Of a DNA stretch of 64,000 bases, positions 25,483-34,744 are shown piece after piece; positions within the stretch are counted from its first letter, which is position 1, and each line of letters begins with the position of its first letter. The notes beneath the pieces were generated by a model. That model saw only the letters and a list, made by a program, of their open reading frames with translations, was not told where the DNA came from and did no database searches. The position numbers and the translations under genes were made by a program. The DNA is from Lewinellaceae bacterium (GTDB lineage: Bacteria; Bacteroidota; Bacteroidia; Chitinophagales; Saprospiraceae): assembly GCA_020636255.1 (NCBI GenBank), contig JACJYE010000009.1, positions 124,001 to 188,000 of the forward strand. The letters run 5' to 3'.

Positions 25483-28400
25483 TTAGTTATTGCTATCGAA
25501 ATCCTCATCCTGGCCGCCGCCGCCACCATCGTCGAGAAGGCCGGTGTCCTCTTCCTCGGGGCAGCCCGACGGTTTGCTGGCCGTCAGATAAAGGTTGACC
25601 TGCTGGCCCTGCGGGATCATCTGCCCGGGCACGTATTCAGGCTCCTGCCGGTAGACATAAGCGCTCTCGCGGTCGGCCACGTCGCCGTAAATGTTCCCGA
25701 TCACCAGGTTGGAACCGCTGATGAGGAAGGCCGCGGCATCGTAGCGCTTGCATATCAGGTCGGGGATGGGCACGTCGCTGGTGATCCGCTCGGTAATGAC
25801 GAACTCCAGCGTAGAGCCTTTCGGCACTTTTACCCCGTGCCGCAGCATCTCATCCGTGATCTTCCTGCCGTGGTGGAAAAAGTAGAGGATGGAATTTTCC
25901 TCCTGCTTGTTGTCGAAAACCCGTTCCTTGATCACCGGCATGATATCGAGGCGCTTCAGCTTGATCGAATACTGGTCGTAGTTGTAACCTGCGCTGATCA
26001 GGGTGGGCAGGATGATGGAATCGGGGGTCACCCGGTATTTGCTCACATATATGGTGCGCCCTTCTTTGGCGCGCTGCAGCGGCTTGGGGTCCTGCTGGTA
26101 GATCGCATTAGGCTCCTGGTTGGAATCGAAGAAGGAGTCGATCACTACGATCTTGAAGTCCTGTTTACGGGCTTTGCGCAGGGCGTCTTCCAGGTCCATG
26201 CCCACGTAGTTGGGCACTTGCAACGACTCGCCGTGGCGGGTATACAGGCGCATGAACCCGGTGACGAGCATAAAAAGCAGGAGGATAGCGCCGGCCAGCC
26301 CGCCGAAATTGCGGAGGAAGATGGGCGATTTCAGAAAAAGCCAGGCTTCCCAGGCTATTTCCCGTACTTTGCCAGCAAAGTAAGCCCCGAAAGGCTGTGG
26401 GCGGAACCCGCCGTCCCGCCCAGGTGATGTTTCTTCCATATTTGTATTGGTACGATATTGTATGATGGGTTCCTGCCGCCGCTGGCCACCTTCTGCCCTG
26501 GCTAAGGGCATGGTGAAAGCGGGCGTCTCCGGAACGGCCGCCGGTTCACTTTCCGATACCGCTGCGGTAACCTCTTCTGGCTGCAGGGCAGAAGCGAGGA
26601 TGTCACCGATGAGCTCGTAGGGCCGCAGGCCCTGCCCGGCAGCCTGCGGGAAAAGGCTGCTGGCGCCCGACAGGTCGGGCAGGCCGTTTATTTCGATCGG
26701 AATGAGCTGAATACTGCGGTCTTCAAAAACCCGCACGAAAGCATCGATCGTGGCACAGCCGCGTACGTTGAGGATGCGGGCAGCCTGCTCCATGCGTTTT
26801 TTTACCCGGCCCAGAATAGCCTGTTGTTCTTCCTGCTGCCGGCTGAAGCGAGCTGCGCGGACGGGGGCATTGCTACGGGCCAGGAACTGCTCTTCCGGCG
26901 ACAGGAAGTGGCCGGAGGATACATTTTCCGTTGGGGCGAAAATATCGTAGTGAAGGCTGCCGTCGGGTTGATTGTGGGCCAACAGGCCTGCGGTGCACTC
27001 CAGGAAAACCGATGCCCCTCCGGCCGTTATAAGGCTTTCGAACAGGATGTCTTCCTGGGGTGGGAATTCTTCTTTTGACTTGAGCCGCATGATGCGGCGC
27101 GCTTCCATGCCTTCCTCCTGTATGGGGCGGAACGCCAGCCGGGTGTATGCTTCCAGCTCTTTGCGCGAGCGCAGTACTTTTACCGCCGAGCTGGCTCCGC
27201 CTTCTGCGGGTTTGCCGACGATAGGGTAATCAAGCTGGGTTTCCACGCGGCGGAAGAAGGCCTCGGCGCCGGCTTCATAATCACGCTTGTGGAGCAGTAC
27301 CTGGTTGGCCACCGTAACCCCATTGCGCTTAAGCGTCTGTAAGGCCTGGTATTTGTTGGACAGCAACCTGGCTCCCTGGGCGGTAGGGCCGTTGTAGGGC
27401 AGCCCCAGGGCATCAAGTTGCTCCTGGATGCCACCATTGCCGGGAGCGCCGAGCAGGGCCAGGAATATGCCGTCTACCATTTGCGGCAATTCTTCAAACG
27501 GTATGGCTACAGGTTCGAAGATCGGAAAGGCGGGGCCATAATAGGCCGTTATGTCTTCACCCTGAGCTCTGATCTCCGTCAGGGCCCGGTGGGCGCCGGG
27601 GTTGTCGATGCTACTGCGGATCTCGTCGGCATTGTTTCGCAGCAACAGCCCCACCGGTATCTGGTGCAGGCGGTATGCCCCGGCCTGGCCGCTCAGAAAC
27701 AGAGGGATGGGGTCGTATGACTCGGAACCCGCCAGCTTTTCAAAAATATTACGTCCACTTTCTACAGACAGATGGCGCTCGGGGGTGCTGCCGCCGAAGA
27801 TGAGGCCGATGCGTTTTTTGTCAGCGGCCCTTTGCCGGGTTTCCTGTATTTGCCGGTTCAGCTGCTCCAGTAGTTCCTGGTAACGCTCCTGGCCAGGTGA
27901 TACCGCCAGGCGTTCCTGTAGCGATATGCGGATGATGTACGTCAGCAGTTGTGTGGAGTTCAGCCCTATGGCCGCCGCCTGTTGGTAAAAGAAAGAAGAA
28001 GAGAACAGGAAGGCGGTGGTTTTGGGGCCGTTGAGGTAGGCCTGGCCATCGGCGCTGAAGGTGCCGTCGATGCGGGCATAGGCCTGCAGGCCCATTTCGT
28101 CGAACAGGCGTTCGCAGGCGGCCCTGATCACGTTGATCTGTTCCGTGGGCAGTGCAATGGGTATTTGCTGGTGCGCCAGGCCCGGCAGGTACTTGGCGCG
28201 GTTGTCCAGTATGCCGCTGGCCTTGGTGAGCTCGGTAGGCGGCAGCGCCAGCGCTTCGCCGTTCTCCCTGCGCAGCACGATACAGGAAAAGGCTTTGCCC
28301 CTGACGGGAGCTTCCAGGACGATCTTTTCTTCGCGCCGGAGGCTTTCCAGGAAGAAAACGTCGCCCTCTCCGGCGCTCGTTGCATGGCTGTCGAGCAGGG

Positions 28401-29256
28401 CCAGCAGGGCTTCGGGGTGGTATACCGTTTGGGTTTGCCCCTGGAAAGTGGCGTCGATAGGGAATCCTAGCCCGTCCCAGATATCGGCCAGCAGCTCCAG
28501 GTATTCAATACGTTCGTATTCGTTGCGGTCTTTCCATTCGACGGCCGGCAAGATCTCCCGGAAAAAGGCACGGTTGACGGCCAGTTCGAAACCTTCCAGG
28601 CCCGATCTTTCTTCAACTACCGTCAGGCCGATGGAAGCGCCTTGCCGGGCGGGTTGCACGGCCATAGGGAAGCCGACCTGAGCAATGGCTTCCTGGTAGA
28701 TATCGCCGGCCCTGGCATCCAGCCATTCCTCGCGGGTGAGGGTGTATGATTTGGTCGAAGGAAAGCCCAGCACGCTCATCAGGTCTTTTTGTATGGACCG
28801 GTCGATACCTGTTTTGCTGGCCTTGGGGCCGCTGCCCGTATAGGGGATGCCCAGGTTGTCGAGTTCCTGCTGTATGGCGCCGTCTTCGCCGTAATAACCA
28901 TGGAGCGCCAGGAAGGCCATATCAATGAGCTGGGGCAGTTCTTCCCTGCTTATCGGCCGCCCTGCCTTGCGCATAATGGCTTCCATCTCTGCGGGGGGGA
29001 GTTCACCCAGGCTTTCCAGGTATACCTTGAACCCATGGGGTGAAGGGGGCAGGTATTCAGCGGCCGGGTAAAAATCGCGGATGGAATGCTGGTACAGGTT
29101 CTGCCAGTCCAATAGGATAAAGTGGCAGAGGCTGTCCACAAAAATAGGCACCGGTTCGAACAGCCCTCTGTCGAGGTTGTCGTACACTGCACGCCCGCCG
29201 GAAAAGGAGAGCTCGCGTTCGCGGGAAGGGCCACCGAAGAAGATGCCAATTCTCAT
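25483..29256 (-). CDS. Fusion of two D-Ala-D-Ala-ligase-like ATP-grasp domains, a membrane helix and PASTA repeats
   Basis: 1257 aa from the ATG at 29254-29256 with GGAG just upstream. Residues 1-475 are Ddl-like (FFGGPSRERELSFSGG, LALHGYYGEDGAIQQEL). Key sites look lost: the ATP-binding Lys is Gln (VQPARQGASIG), and the Mg-binding E-x-N near the end is missing (YLNGPKTT). Residues ~478-900 are a second Ddl-like domain (LIFGGSTPERHLSVESG) that keeps IVGKPAEGGASSAV and IEINGLPDLSG but has LLGAPGNGG in place of LHGxxGEDG. One membrane helix follows at ~975-1000, then about three periplasmic PASTA domains (VPNYVGMDLEDALRKA). In related bacteria, ddl and a PASTA gene are separate neighbours. A role in cell-wall building or sensing is likely; activity is doubtful. 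Confidence 0.8.
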   Translation of the reverse strand: MRIGIFFGGPSRERELSFSGGRAVYDNLDRGLFEPVPIFVDSLCHFILLDWQNLYQHSIRDFYPAAEYLPPSPHGFKVYLESLGELPPAEMEAIMRKAGRPISREELPQLIDMAFLALHGYYGEDGAIQQELDNLGIPYTGSGPKASKTGIDRSIQKDLMSVLGFPSTKSYTLTREEWLDARAGDIYQEAIAQVGFPMAVQPARQGASIGLTVVEERSGLEGFELAVNRAFFREILPAVEWKDRNEYERIEYLELLADIWDGLGFPIDATFQGQTQTVYHPEALLALLDSHATSAGEGDVFFLESLRREEKIVLEAPVRGKAFSCIVLRRENGEALALPPTELTKASGILDNRAKYLPGLAHQQIPIALPTEQINVIRAACERLFDEMGLQAYARIDGTFSADGQAYLNGPKTTAFLFSSSFFYQQAAAIGLNSTQLLTYIIRISLQERLAVSPGQERYQELLEQLNRQIQETRQRAADKKRIGLIFGGSTPERHLSVESGRNIFEKLAGSESYDPIPLFLSGQAGAYRLHQIPVGLLLRNNADEIRSSIDNPGAHRALTEIRAQGEDITAYYGPAFPIFEPVAIPFEELPQMVDGIFLALLGAPGNGGIQEQLDALGLPYNGPTAQGARLLSNKYQALQTLKRNGVTVANQVLLHKRDYEAGAEAFFRRVETQLDYPIVGKPAEGGASSAVKVLRSRKELEAYTRLAFRPIQEEGMEARRIMRLKSKEEFPPQEDILFESLITAGGASVFLECTAGLLAHNQPDGSLHYDIFAPTENVSSGHFLSPEEQFLARSNAPVRAARFSRQQEEQQAILGRVKKRMEQAARILNVRGCATIDAFVRVFEDRSIQLIPIEINGLPDLSGASSLFPQAAGQGLRPYELIGDILASALQPEEVTAAVSESEPAAVPETPAFTMPLARAEGGQRRQEPIIQYRTNTNMEETSPGRDGGFRPQPFGAYFAGKVREIAWEAWLFLKSPIFLRNFGGLAGAILLLFMLVTGFMRLYTRHGESLQVPNYVGMDLEDALRKARKQDFKIVVIDSFFDSNQEPNAIYQQDPKPLQRAKEGRTIYVSKYRVTPDSIILPTLISAGYNYDQYSIKLKRLDIMPVIKERVFDNKQEENSILYFFHHGRKITDEMLRHGVKVPKGSTLEFVITERITSDVPIPDLICKRYDAAAFLISGSNLVIGNIYGDVADRESAYVYRQEPEYVPGQMIPQGQQVNLYLTASKPSGCPEEEDTGLLDDGGGGGQDEDFDSNN

Positions 29257-29295
29257 AAGCTCCAAAAACTCATTTTTTGAACACCACTAAGTGCA

Positions 29296-29303
29296 CAAAG
29301 GTA
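29296..29303 (-). promoter_or_regulatory. -7 box of the Ddl-PASTA promoter
   Basis: TACCTTTG on the minus strand, about 40 bp before the ATG. The leader in between carries the dispersed tip motif TTTTTTGAACAC on the opposite strand (29273-29284). Confidence 0.45.
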
Positions 29304-29352
29304 GCCCGTTTGCAGTTTTTTTTTAAACTTTTGGGCTCTAAACCTCTCGTCG

Positions 29353-30642
29353 ATGAATAAAGAGATCCTTCGCCTGGCGGTGCCCAATATCATCAGCAAT
29401 ATCTCGGTGCCCTTGCTGAGCACTGTCGACACGGCCCTGATGGGGCGCCTTTCGGAATGGCACATTGGCGCTGTAGGTATTGGCTCCATGATCTTCAATT
29501 TCGTGTACTGGAACTTCGGCTTCCTACGCATGGGAACTACCGGCCTGACGGCGCAGGCGTACGGGGCGCAGGACGAGGCTGCCATAGTGCATACTCTGGG
29601 GCGTGCGCTGTTCGTGGCCCTCCTGGTAGCTGCCGGCCTGCTGGCCCTGCAGTGGCCTTTCGGCGAAGCCAGTTTCTACCTGATGAATACGGCCGAAGCA
29701 CAGCAAGAGTTGGTAGCCAGGTATTTTTATATCCGCATCTGGGCTGCTCCCGCCACGCTGGGGCTTTACGCCTTCATGGGGTGGTTTTTCGGTATGCAGA
29801 ACGCCATCTACCCGCTTTTACTGACGGTACTGTCCAATGTGGCCAATATCGCGCTCAGCCTTTTTCTCGTCAGAGGGCTGGGCATGGATGTGGATGGCGT
29901 GGCCTATGGCACGGTAGGCGCCCAGTACTGCAGCCTGTTGCTGGCGGTTGGGTTGTTTTACTACAAATACCGCCATTTGCTGGAGCACTTCCGCAGGAGT
30001 GCGCTGTTGCACTGGCAGCAGCTTCGGAAATTCCTGGGCCTCAACGCCGATATTTTCATCCGCACGCTGGCGCTGACCGGCGCTTTTGCCTTTTTTTACA
30101 GCCGGTCGTCGGCCGAAGGGGCAATGGCGCTGGCCGTGAACACCATCCTGCTGCAGTTCCTCAACTGGATGTCATACGGCGTCGACGGCTTCGCTTTTGC
30201 GTCGGAAAGCCTGGTGGGCAAGTACAAAGGAGCGGCTGACAATCTTAAGGTGCTGCAGGCTATCCGCCTGTCCTTTGGCTGGGGGCTGGGCCTGGCGGTG
30301 CTGTTCAGCCTGGGGTACTGGTTTTTTGGGGAGCCCATACTGCGGGTGTTCACCAACCAACCCGATGTGCTGTCGGCCGCCCGGCCTTTCCTTTTGTGGA
30401 TGGCCGTGATGCCGCTGGCCGGTACGCCCTGTTATCTCTGGGACGGCGTATTCATCGGCCTGACGGCCTCGCGTGCTATGCGCAACAGTATGATCCTCGC
30501 TTTTGTTATCTTCCTGCTGGCCTATTGGGCCGCCTTACCCCTGGGCAACCACGGGCTGTGGCTGGCTCTGCTGGTTCTGCTGGCCGCCCGGGGCGTTATA
30601 CAGCATGTGCTGTTCGCCCGGAAAGGGCTGGAACTGGCCTGA
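29353..30642 (+). CDS. MATE family efflux transporter (DinF-like)
   Basis: 429 aa with twelve predicted membrane helices in two halves. The first helix carries LAVPNIISNISVPLLSTVDTALMG, typical of MATE/DinF proteins, and TTGLTAQAYGAQ lies at the end of helix 2. The proteins pump organic cations, drugs or metabolites out in exchange for Na+ or H+. The substrate is not predictable. The gene diverges from the Ddl-PASTA gene and ends 16 bp before QueE, so the two may share a message, although no functional link is known. Confidence 0.9.
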   Translation: MNKEILRLAVPNIISNISVPLLSTVDTALMGRLSEWHIGAVGIGSMIFNFVYWNFGFLRMGTTGLTAQAYGAQDEAAIVHTLGRALFVALLVAAGLLALQWPFGEASFYLMNTAEAQQELVARYFYIRIWAAPATLGLYAFMGWFFGMQNAIYPLLLTVLSNVANIALSLFLVRGLGMDVDGVAYGTVGAQYCSLLLAVGLFYYKYRHLLEHFRRSALLHWQQLRKFLGLNADIFIRTLALTGAFAFFYSRSSAEGAMALAVNTILLQFLNWMSYGVDGFAFASESLVGKYKGAADNLKVLQAIRLSFGWGLGLAVLFSLGYWFFGEPILRVFTNQPDVLSAARPFLLWMAVMPLAGTPCYLWDGVFIGLTASRAMRNSMILAFVIFLLAYWAALPLGNHGLWLALLVLLAARGVIQHVLFARKGLELA

Positions 30643-30658
30643 AAAGAAAAAAGAAACT

Positions 30659-31405
30659 ATGCTCAGGATCGCCAAACCGGATCGGGAGCCCGAAATATTC
30701 TACAGCGTTCAGGGCGAAGGGAAAAACCTCGGCCAGCCCAGCGTTTTCGTGCGCACCGCTCTTTGCAACCTGCATTGCATCTGGTGCGATACGGACTACA
30801 CCTGGAACTGGAAAGGCACCCGTTTCAGGCACCTGAAAGATGCTGTCCCGGGCTACGAAAAGTACGACATGGGGGCCGTAGTGGCCGAAATGGAAATAAC
30901 AGAGGCCGCCGGCCTGGTACGGCAATATCCCTGTAAAAATGTGGTGCTCACCGGTGGCGAGCCGATGATGCAACAGGACGGGCTGCTCAGGCTTATGGAG
31001 GAACTGGGCCCTGAATACTGGTTCGAAATAGAGACGAACGGCACCATTCTGCCCGTCCCTGCCTTCGACGCCCGCATCAACCAGTACAACCTCTCCCCAA
31101 AGCTCGCCAACTCCAATAACCCGGCAAAGCTGCGGGAAAAACCGGAAGCCTACCGCTTTTTCGCCCAAAACCCCAGGGCCGTCTTTAAATTCGTTATCAC
31201 TGAAGAACAGGATCTCGAAGAGGTGAAAGCGCTGGCCGGCAAGTATGGCATAAGCCCGCGCCGCATCTACCTCATGCCCGAAGGAGTCTCCGGCGAAAGC
31301 CTGGCCGCCCGGCAGGCCTGGCTCGTGGAACAGTGCAAGGCCAATGGCTTCCATTTTACGACCCGGCTGCACATCCTTATTTTCGGGAATAAACGGGGCG
31401 TTTGA
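30659..31405 (+). CDS. queE: 7-carboxy-7-deazaguanine synthase QueE
   Basis: 248 aa. ATG at 30659-30661 has an A/G-rich leader (AAAGAAAAAAGAAACT). The radical SAM cluster motif is CNLHCIWCDTDYTWNW (CX3CX2C), preceded by FYSVQGEGKNLGQPSVFVR, the substrate-binding signature of QueE. LTGGEPMMQ binds SAM. The enzyme converts 6-carboxy-tetrahydropterin to 7-carboxy-7-deazaguanine in queuosine/deazapurine synthesis. Other queuosine genes are not in the window. The start is firm, since the longer frame runs back into the MATE gene. Confidence 0.92.
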   Translation: MLRIAKPDREPEIFYSVQGEGKNLGQPSVFVRTALCNLHCIWCDTDYTWNWKGTRFRHLKDAVPGYEKYDMGAVVAEMEITEAAGLVRQYPCKNVVLTGGEPMMQQDGLLRLMEELGPEYWFEIETNGTILPVPAFDARINQYNLSPKLANSNNPAKLREKPEAYRFFAQNPRAVFKFVITEEQDLEEVKALAGKYGISPRRIYLMPEGVSGESLAARQAWLVEQCKANGFHFTTRLHILIFGNKRGV

Positions 31406-31575
31406 ACCACTTATATCACAATTCTGCCAAAGTGGCGCTTTTTGACGACAGAATGGCGCCTGGTACATCCTGGAACGCTTCTTGATATGAATTGATGTTC
31501 ATACATTGGTTGCCGGGCGAGGCCCTGTTGCCGACAGCACCAGCAACAACGCCTTCATGATAAAATCCTTATGAA

Positions 31576-32439
31576 ATGAAAAAGCGGACGGTAGTACATA
31601 TACTAAAAAGCGAACCCTTACAGATGGGGCATCTTGAGGTAAAACAACCCCTGCCTACGATGCGGGTTGAACAGATAAGCCCTTTCCTGTTGTTGCACCA
31701 CTTCGGCCCCATGCCTGTAGAGCCTGGTGCTGACCCTCTCGACCTCGGCCCGCATCCGCACCGGGGGTTCGAGCCGGTGACCTTCCTGTACAGCGGCGGC
31801 ATTCGCCATAAGGATAGCCGCGGCAATGAAGGCATCCTGCAGGGCGGCGACGTGCAGTGGATGACCGCCGGCCGCGGCATCATTCACAGTGAGCGCGCTT
31901 CTAAAGCATTCCTGGAGTCGGGCGGGGTGATGGAGGGTATCCAGCTATGGGTCAACCTGCCTAAGCAACACAAGATGGCGCAGCCCGGCTATCAGGATAT
32001 CAAAACAGATCGGATACCGGTGCTGGAAGAAGATGAAGGGCGCGTACAACTTAAAGTAGTGGCCGGCGCCTACAAGGGCCTGAAAGGCCCGGCAAAAACC
32101 TTTACGCCTATCATTGCCCTACAGGCGCGGCTCCAGCCGGGAGGCGCGGTGGACATTGAACTGCCGGAACACTTCAACGCTCTGGCCTATATACTGAGCG
32201 GAACGGTGAAACTCAACGGCAATTTCAGCTATGGCGGCGAACACCTGCTCCACTTCCGCAACGACGGCGAAGGCTTTGGCCTGCAGGCCGAAGCGGAAAG
32301 CCAGGTGCTCATCCTGGCCGGCGAGCCTATCGACGAACCTCTGGCTTCATGGGGCCCTTACGTGATGAATACCCAGACCGAGATCATGGAAGCGATGCGC
32401 GATTACCAGATGGGGAAGATGGGGGTGTATGTTGATTAG
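31576..32439 (+). CDS. Pirin family protein
   Basis: 287 aa bicupin. The N-terminal cupin has the metal-binding PHPHRGFEPVTFLYSGG and a later QWMTAGRGIIHSE with the remaining ligands; the C-terminal cupin is more degenerate. Pirins bind iron, and some are quercetinases or redox sensors. The role here is unknown. ATG at 31576 gives the usual family length. The 170 bp upstream to the end of queE hold no gene and only a weak hairpin near 31412-31435. Confidence 0.9.
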   Translation: MKKRTVVHILKSEPLQMGHLEVKQPLPTMRVEQISPFLLLHHFGPMPVEPGADPLDLGPHPHRGFEPVTFLYSGGIRHKDSRGNEGILQGGDVQWMTAGRGIIHSERASKAFLESGGVMEGIQLWVNLPKQHKMAQPGYQDIKTDRIPVLEEDEGRVQLKVVAGAYKGLKGPAKTFTPIIALQARLQPGGAVDIELPEHFNALAYILSGTVKLNGNFSYGGEHLLHFRNDGEGFGLQAEAESQVLILAGEPIDEPLASWGPYVMNTQTEIMEAMRDYQMGKMGVYVD

Positions 32440-32569
32440 GCCAGAAGGGCAGAAGGGCATAGGGGGATGGCAGGAAGCGTGAGAACATATTTTCCGTCGA
32501 ATACAACATTATCAGGATACGGCGCATTTTAATGGTATGGCGCCGGATCAAAACAACAACCGCAATACA

Positions 32570-32866
32570 ATGAAGAAGACGTTCATGGTGGAGTTTGAAC
32601 TGCCGGATACTTTCAGCGAGGAATTCATGGCCCTCATACCGCGGCAGCGTTATGTGGTGAATACCATGCTCGCCGAAGGGCGCCTGAAGTCCTACTCGCT
32701 GTCGATGGACCGCAGCAGGCTATGGGTCGTACTGCTGGCAGAGTCGGAGTTCGAAGCGTTGGAAACCATCGCCCAGATGCCGCTGAGCGACCTTATGGAG
32801 CCGAGTATTTCAGAGCTTATGTTCCACAACTCCGCCGATGCAGTGATGCATTTTTCCCTGAATTAA
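32570..32866 (+). CDS. Small ferredoxin-fold protein (muconolactone-isomerase/YCII-like), function unknown
   Basis: 98 aa from the ATG at 32570 (MKKTFMVEFELPDTFSEEFM); a start at 32537 would add 11 polar residues. The pattern of FMVEFEL, a helix with ALIPRQRYVVNTMLAEGRL, then SLSMDRSRLWVVLLAES and a second helix, is the two-half layout of dimeric alpha/beta-barrel (MIase/YCII-like) proteins. No catalytic residue can be assigned. It follows the pirin gene at a 130-bp distance on the same strand and ends before a terminator, so it is probably transcribed alone or with pirin. Confidence 0.55.
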   Translation: MKKTFMVEFELPDTFSEEFMALIPRQRYVVNTMLAEGRLKSYSLSMDRSRLWVVLLAESEFEALETIAQMPLSDLMEPSISELMFHNSADAVMHFSLN

Positions 32867-32958
32867 TGAATCCTCAAATAATGAGTTTCCGAAATACAAA
32901 GCGGCAACTTATTTTTTGAACACTGACAATTTGTGTCATTAGATATATTTTCTGTGAG

Positions 32959-32996
32959 GTGTCGGGCTCGTAGCAACGGGCCCGACACTTTTTTTT
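32959..32996 (+). terminator. Rho-independent terminator
   Basis: GTGTCGGGC (32959-) pairs with GCCCGACAC (32980-32988) and is followed by eight T. It closes the pirin/small-protein segment before the efflux operon. Confidence 0.88.
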
Positions 32997-33052
32997 ATCT
33001 CCATTGAACCTATTCGTTTCCCAGGCGTTTCGTTGCAAATGCAACTTTTTTC

Positions 33053-33496
33053 ATGAAAGAAACCGGATTCAATCCGCTGGATTCCATCATCTTCCTGGCC
33101 AACAGGGTCGGCAGGTTGCTGGCCAATGAAGTCCGCCACAAGTCGGGTTTGGATGATCTGGGATTACAGCCGCAACACATGGGTATCCTGGTGGACCTGT
33201 GGCAGCGGGACGGGGTACGGCAGCAGGACCTGGCCGTGTCCACGATCAAGGACAAAGGCACCATCGCGCGTGCGTTGAACGCCCTGGAGCGCGACGATGT
33301 GCTGGTGCGCGTCCCGGACCCCATCGACAAAAGGACCAAACGCATATTCCTGACCCACCGCGGCAGGCGGCTGCGCGAGCAGCTGTTACCCCAGGCCAGG
33401 CAGGTGGAGGCCGAGGCGCTGTCGGGCCTGAAACCCGAAGAGCTGCAGGCGTGTAAACACGTACTCGGGCATATCTACCGGAAGTATCACCAATAG
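33053..33496 (+). CDS. MarR family regulator of the efflux operon
   Basis: 147 aa with MarR topology: dimer helix, helix-turn-helix at residues ~55-85 (RQQDLAVSTIKDKGTIARAL), and a wing with DKRTKRIFLTHRGRRL. It starts the operon MarR-adaptor-RND with 40 bp to the next gene. The usual role is to repress the pump and release on binding a substrate; that is inferred from position. The ligand is unknown. Confidence 0.9.
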   Translation: MKETGFNPLDSIIFLANRVGRLLANEVRHKSGLDDLGLQPQHMGILVDLWQRDGVRQQDLAVSTIKDKGTIARALNALERDDVLVRVPDPIDKRTKRIFLTHRGRRLREQLLPQARQVEAEALSGLKPEELQACKHVLGHIYRKYHQ

Positions 33497-33536
33497 TTGA
33501 TTTTGCAACCTGTTTAAAGTTTGTAACTATAGCGTA

Positions 33537-34709
33537 ATGAACACGAACACCCTTCGCCGAATCGGCATTTTTGCCGGCCTGGCCATCTTACTGGGAGCCT
33601 TCGCCGGGTCCCGCCTTTTGTCGCAACAAAAAGAGCCGCCTCAACGCAAGCAGGAAGGCAGCCTGATCCGTAAGGTGGACACCATCCAGGTACTGAACAA
33701 ACCCATACCTGCTACCCTGGAAATACAGGGAGAATTGGCCGCTTTTGACAAGATCGACATCTTCGCGGAAGTATCCGGCACCCTGGTGTCCACATCCAGG
33801 CCTTTCAAAGTAGGGGAATACTTCCCCAAAGGCAGCGTCCTGATCCGGATCGATGATGAAGAGGCCCGCCTGGCGCTGCTTTCTCAAAAGAGCAGCCTGC
33901 TCAACGCCATCACCCAGCTGATGCCCGACCTCAAGGTCGACTACCCCGAGAGCTTCCAGCACTGGCGGGAATATCTCGAACAGTACGACCCTGAAAAGCC
34001 CATTCAGGCCTTTCCGAAACCGCTCAACCAGCAGGAAAAATATTTTATCGCTTCCCGCAACCTCTACAGCCAGTTCTACAGCATCAAAAGCGCTGAAGAA
34101 CGCCTGAGCAAATACACCCTGCAGGCGCCCTTCGGCGGGGTGATCACCGAATCCAGCATCAATGCCGGCGCCGTAGTGCGGGCCGGCCAGAAACTGGGCG
34201 AACTGATGAATACAGGCAACTATGAGCTGGAGGCCACCGTGGCGCTGCGCGACCTGAAGTTTATCAAGCCGGGTAACCTCGTCGGCCTTCACTCGGAAGA
34301 TATCGCCGGCCAGTGGCAGGGGCGCATCAAACGCATCAATGACCAGGTAGACCCGGGCACGCAGTCCGTCAAGGTGTTCGTCAGCGTGAGCGGTAGCCAG
34401 CTGCGCGAAGGTATGTACCTGCGTGGGGCAGTGGAAGGCAGCAGCATCGGCGATGCACTGGAGCTGCCTCGCAACCTGCTCGTGAACCAGAATGCCGTAT
34501 ACGTATTACAGGACTCCACAATCCGCCTCCATCCGGTACAGGTTGTACGAATACGGGAGGAGAACGCCATCGTGCGGGGGCTGCCCGACCGCACGCCTAT
34601 CCTCGCACAACCGGTGCCGGGGGCTTTCGACGGCATGAAAGTGGCCGTAGCCGGGCGTATGGGCAGTGGCGCGCGGAGCAGCAGCGGCAGTGCAATGGCT
34701 GATGAATAA
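33537..34709 (+). CDS. RND efflux periplasmic adaptor (HlyD/MFP family)
   Basis: 390 aa with an N-terminal anchor helix (IGIFAGLAILLGAFAGSRLL). A lipoyl-like part is split around a coiled-coil hairpin: IDIFAEVSGTLVSTSRPFKVGEYFPKG before it and YTLQAPFGGVITESSINAGAVVRAGQ after it. A beta-barrel and a membrane-proximal domain follow (LQDSTIRLHPVQVVRIREEN). The adaptor links the inner-membrane pump encoded next (34745) to an outer-membrane channel, perhaps the TolC-like protein at 40877. The gene order MarR, adaptor, pump supports a drug or fatty-acid efflux role. Confidence 0.9.
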   Translation: MNTNTLRRIGIFAGLAILLGAFAGSRLLSQQKEPPQRKQEGSLIRKVDTIQVLNKPIPATLEIQGELAAFDKIDIFAEVSGTLVSTSRPFKVGEYFPKGSVLIRIDDEEARLALLSQKSSLLNAITQLMPDLKVDYPESFQHWREYLEQYDPEKPIQAFPKPLNQQEKYFIASRNLYSQFYSIKSAEERLSKYTLQAPFGGVITESSINAGAVVRAGQKLGELMNTGNYELEATVALRDLKFIKPGNLVGLHSEDIAGQWQGRIKRINDQVDPGTQSVKVFVSVSGSQLREGMYLRGAVEGSSIGDALELPRNLLVNQNAVYVLQDSTIRLHPVQVVRIREENAIVRGLPDRTPILAQPVPGAFDGMKVAVAGRMGSGARSSSGSAMADE

Positions 34710-34744
34710 ACCCTTCTGGTAAACCCGTTAAGTACTACTTTCCA

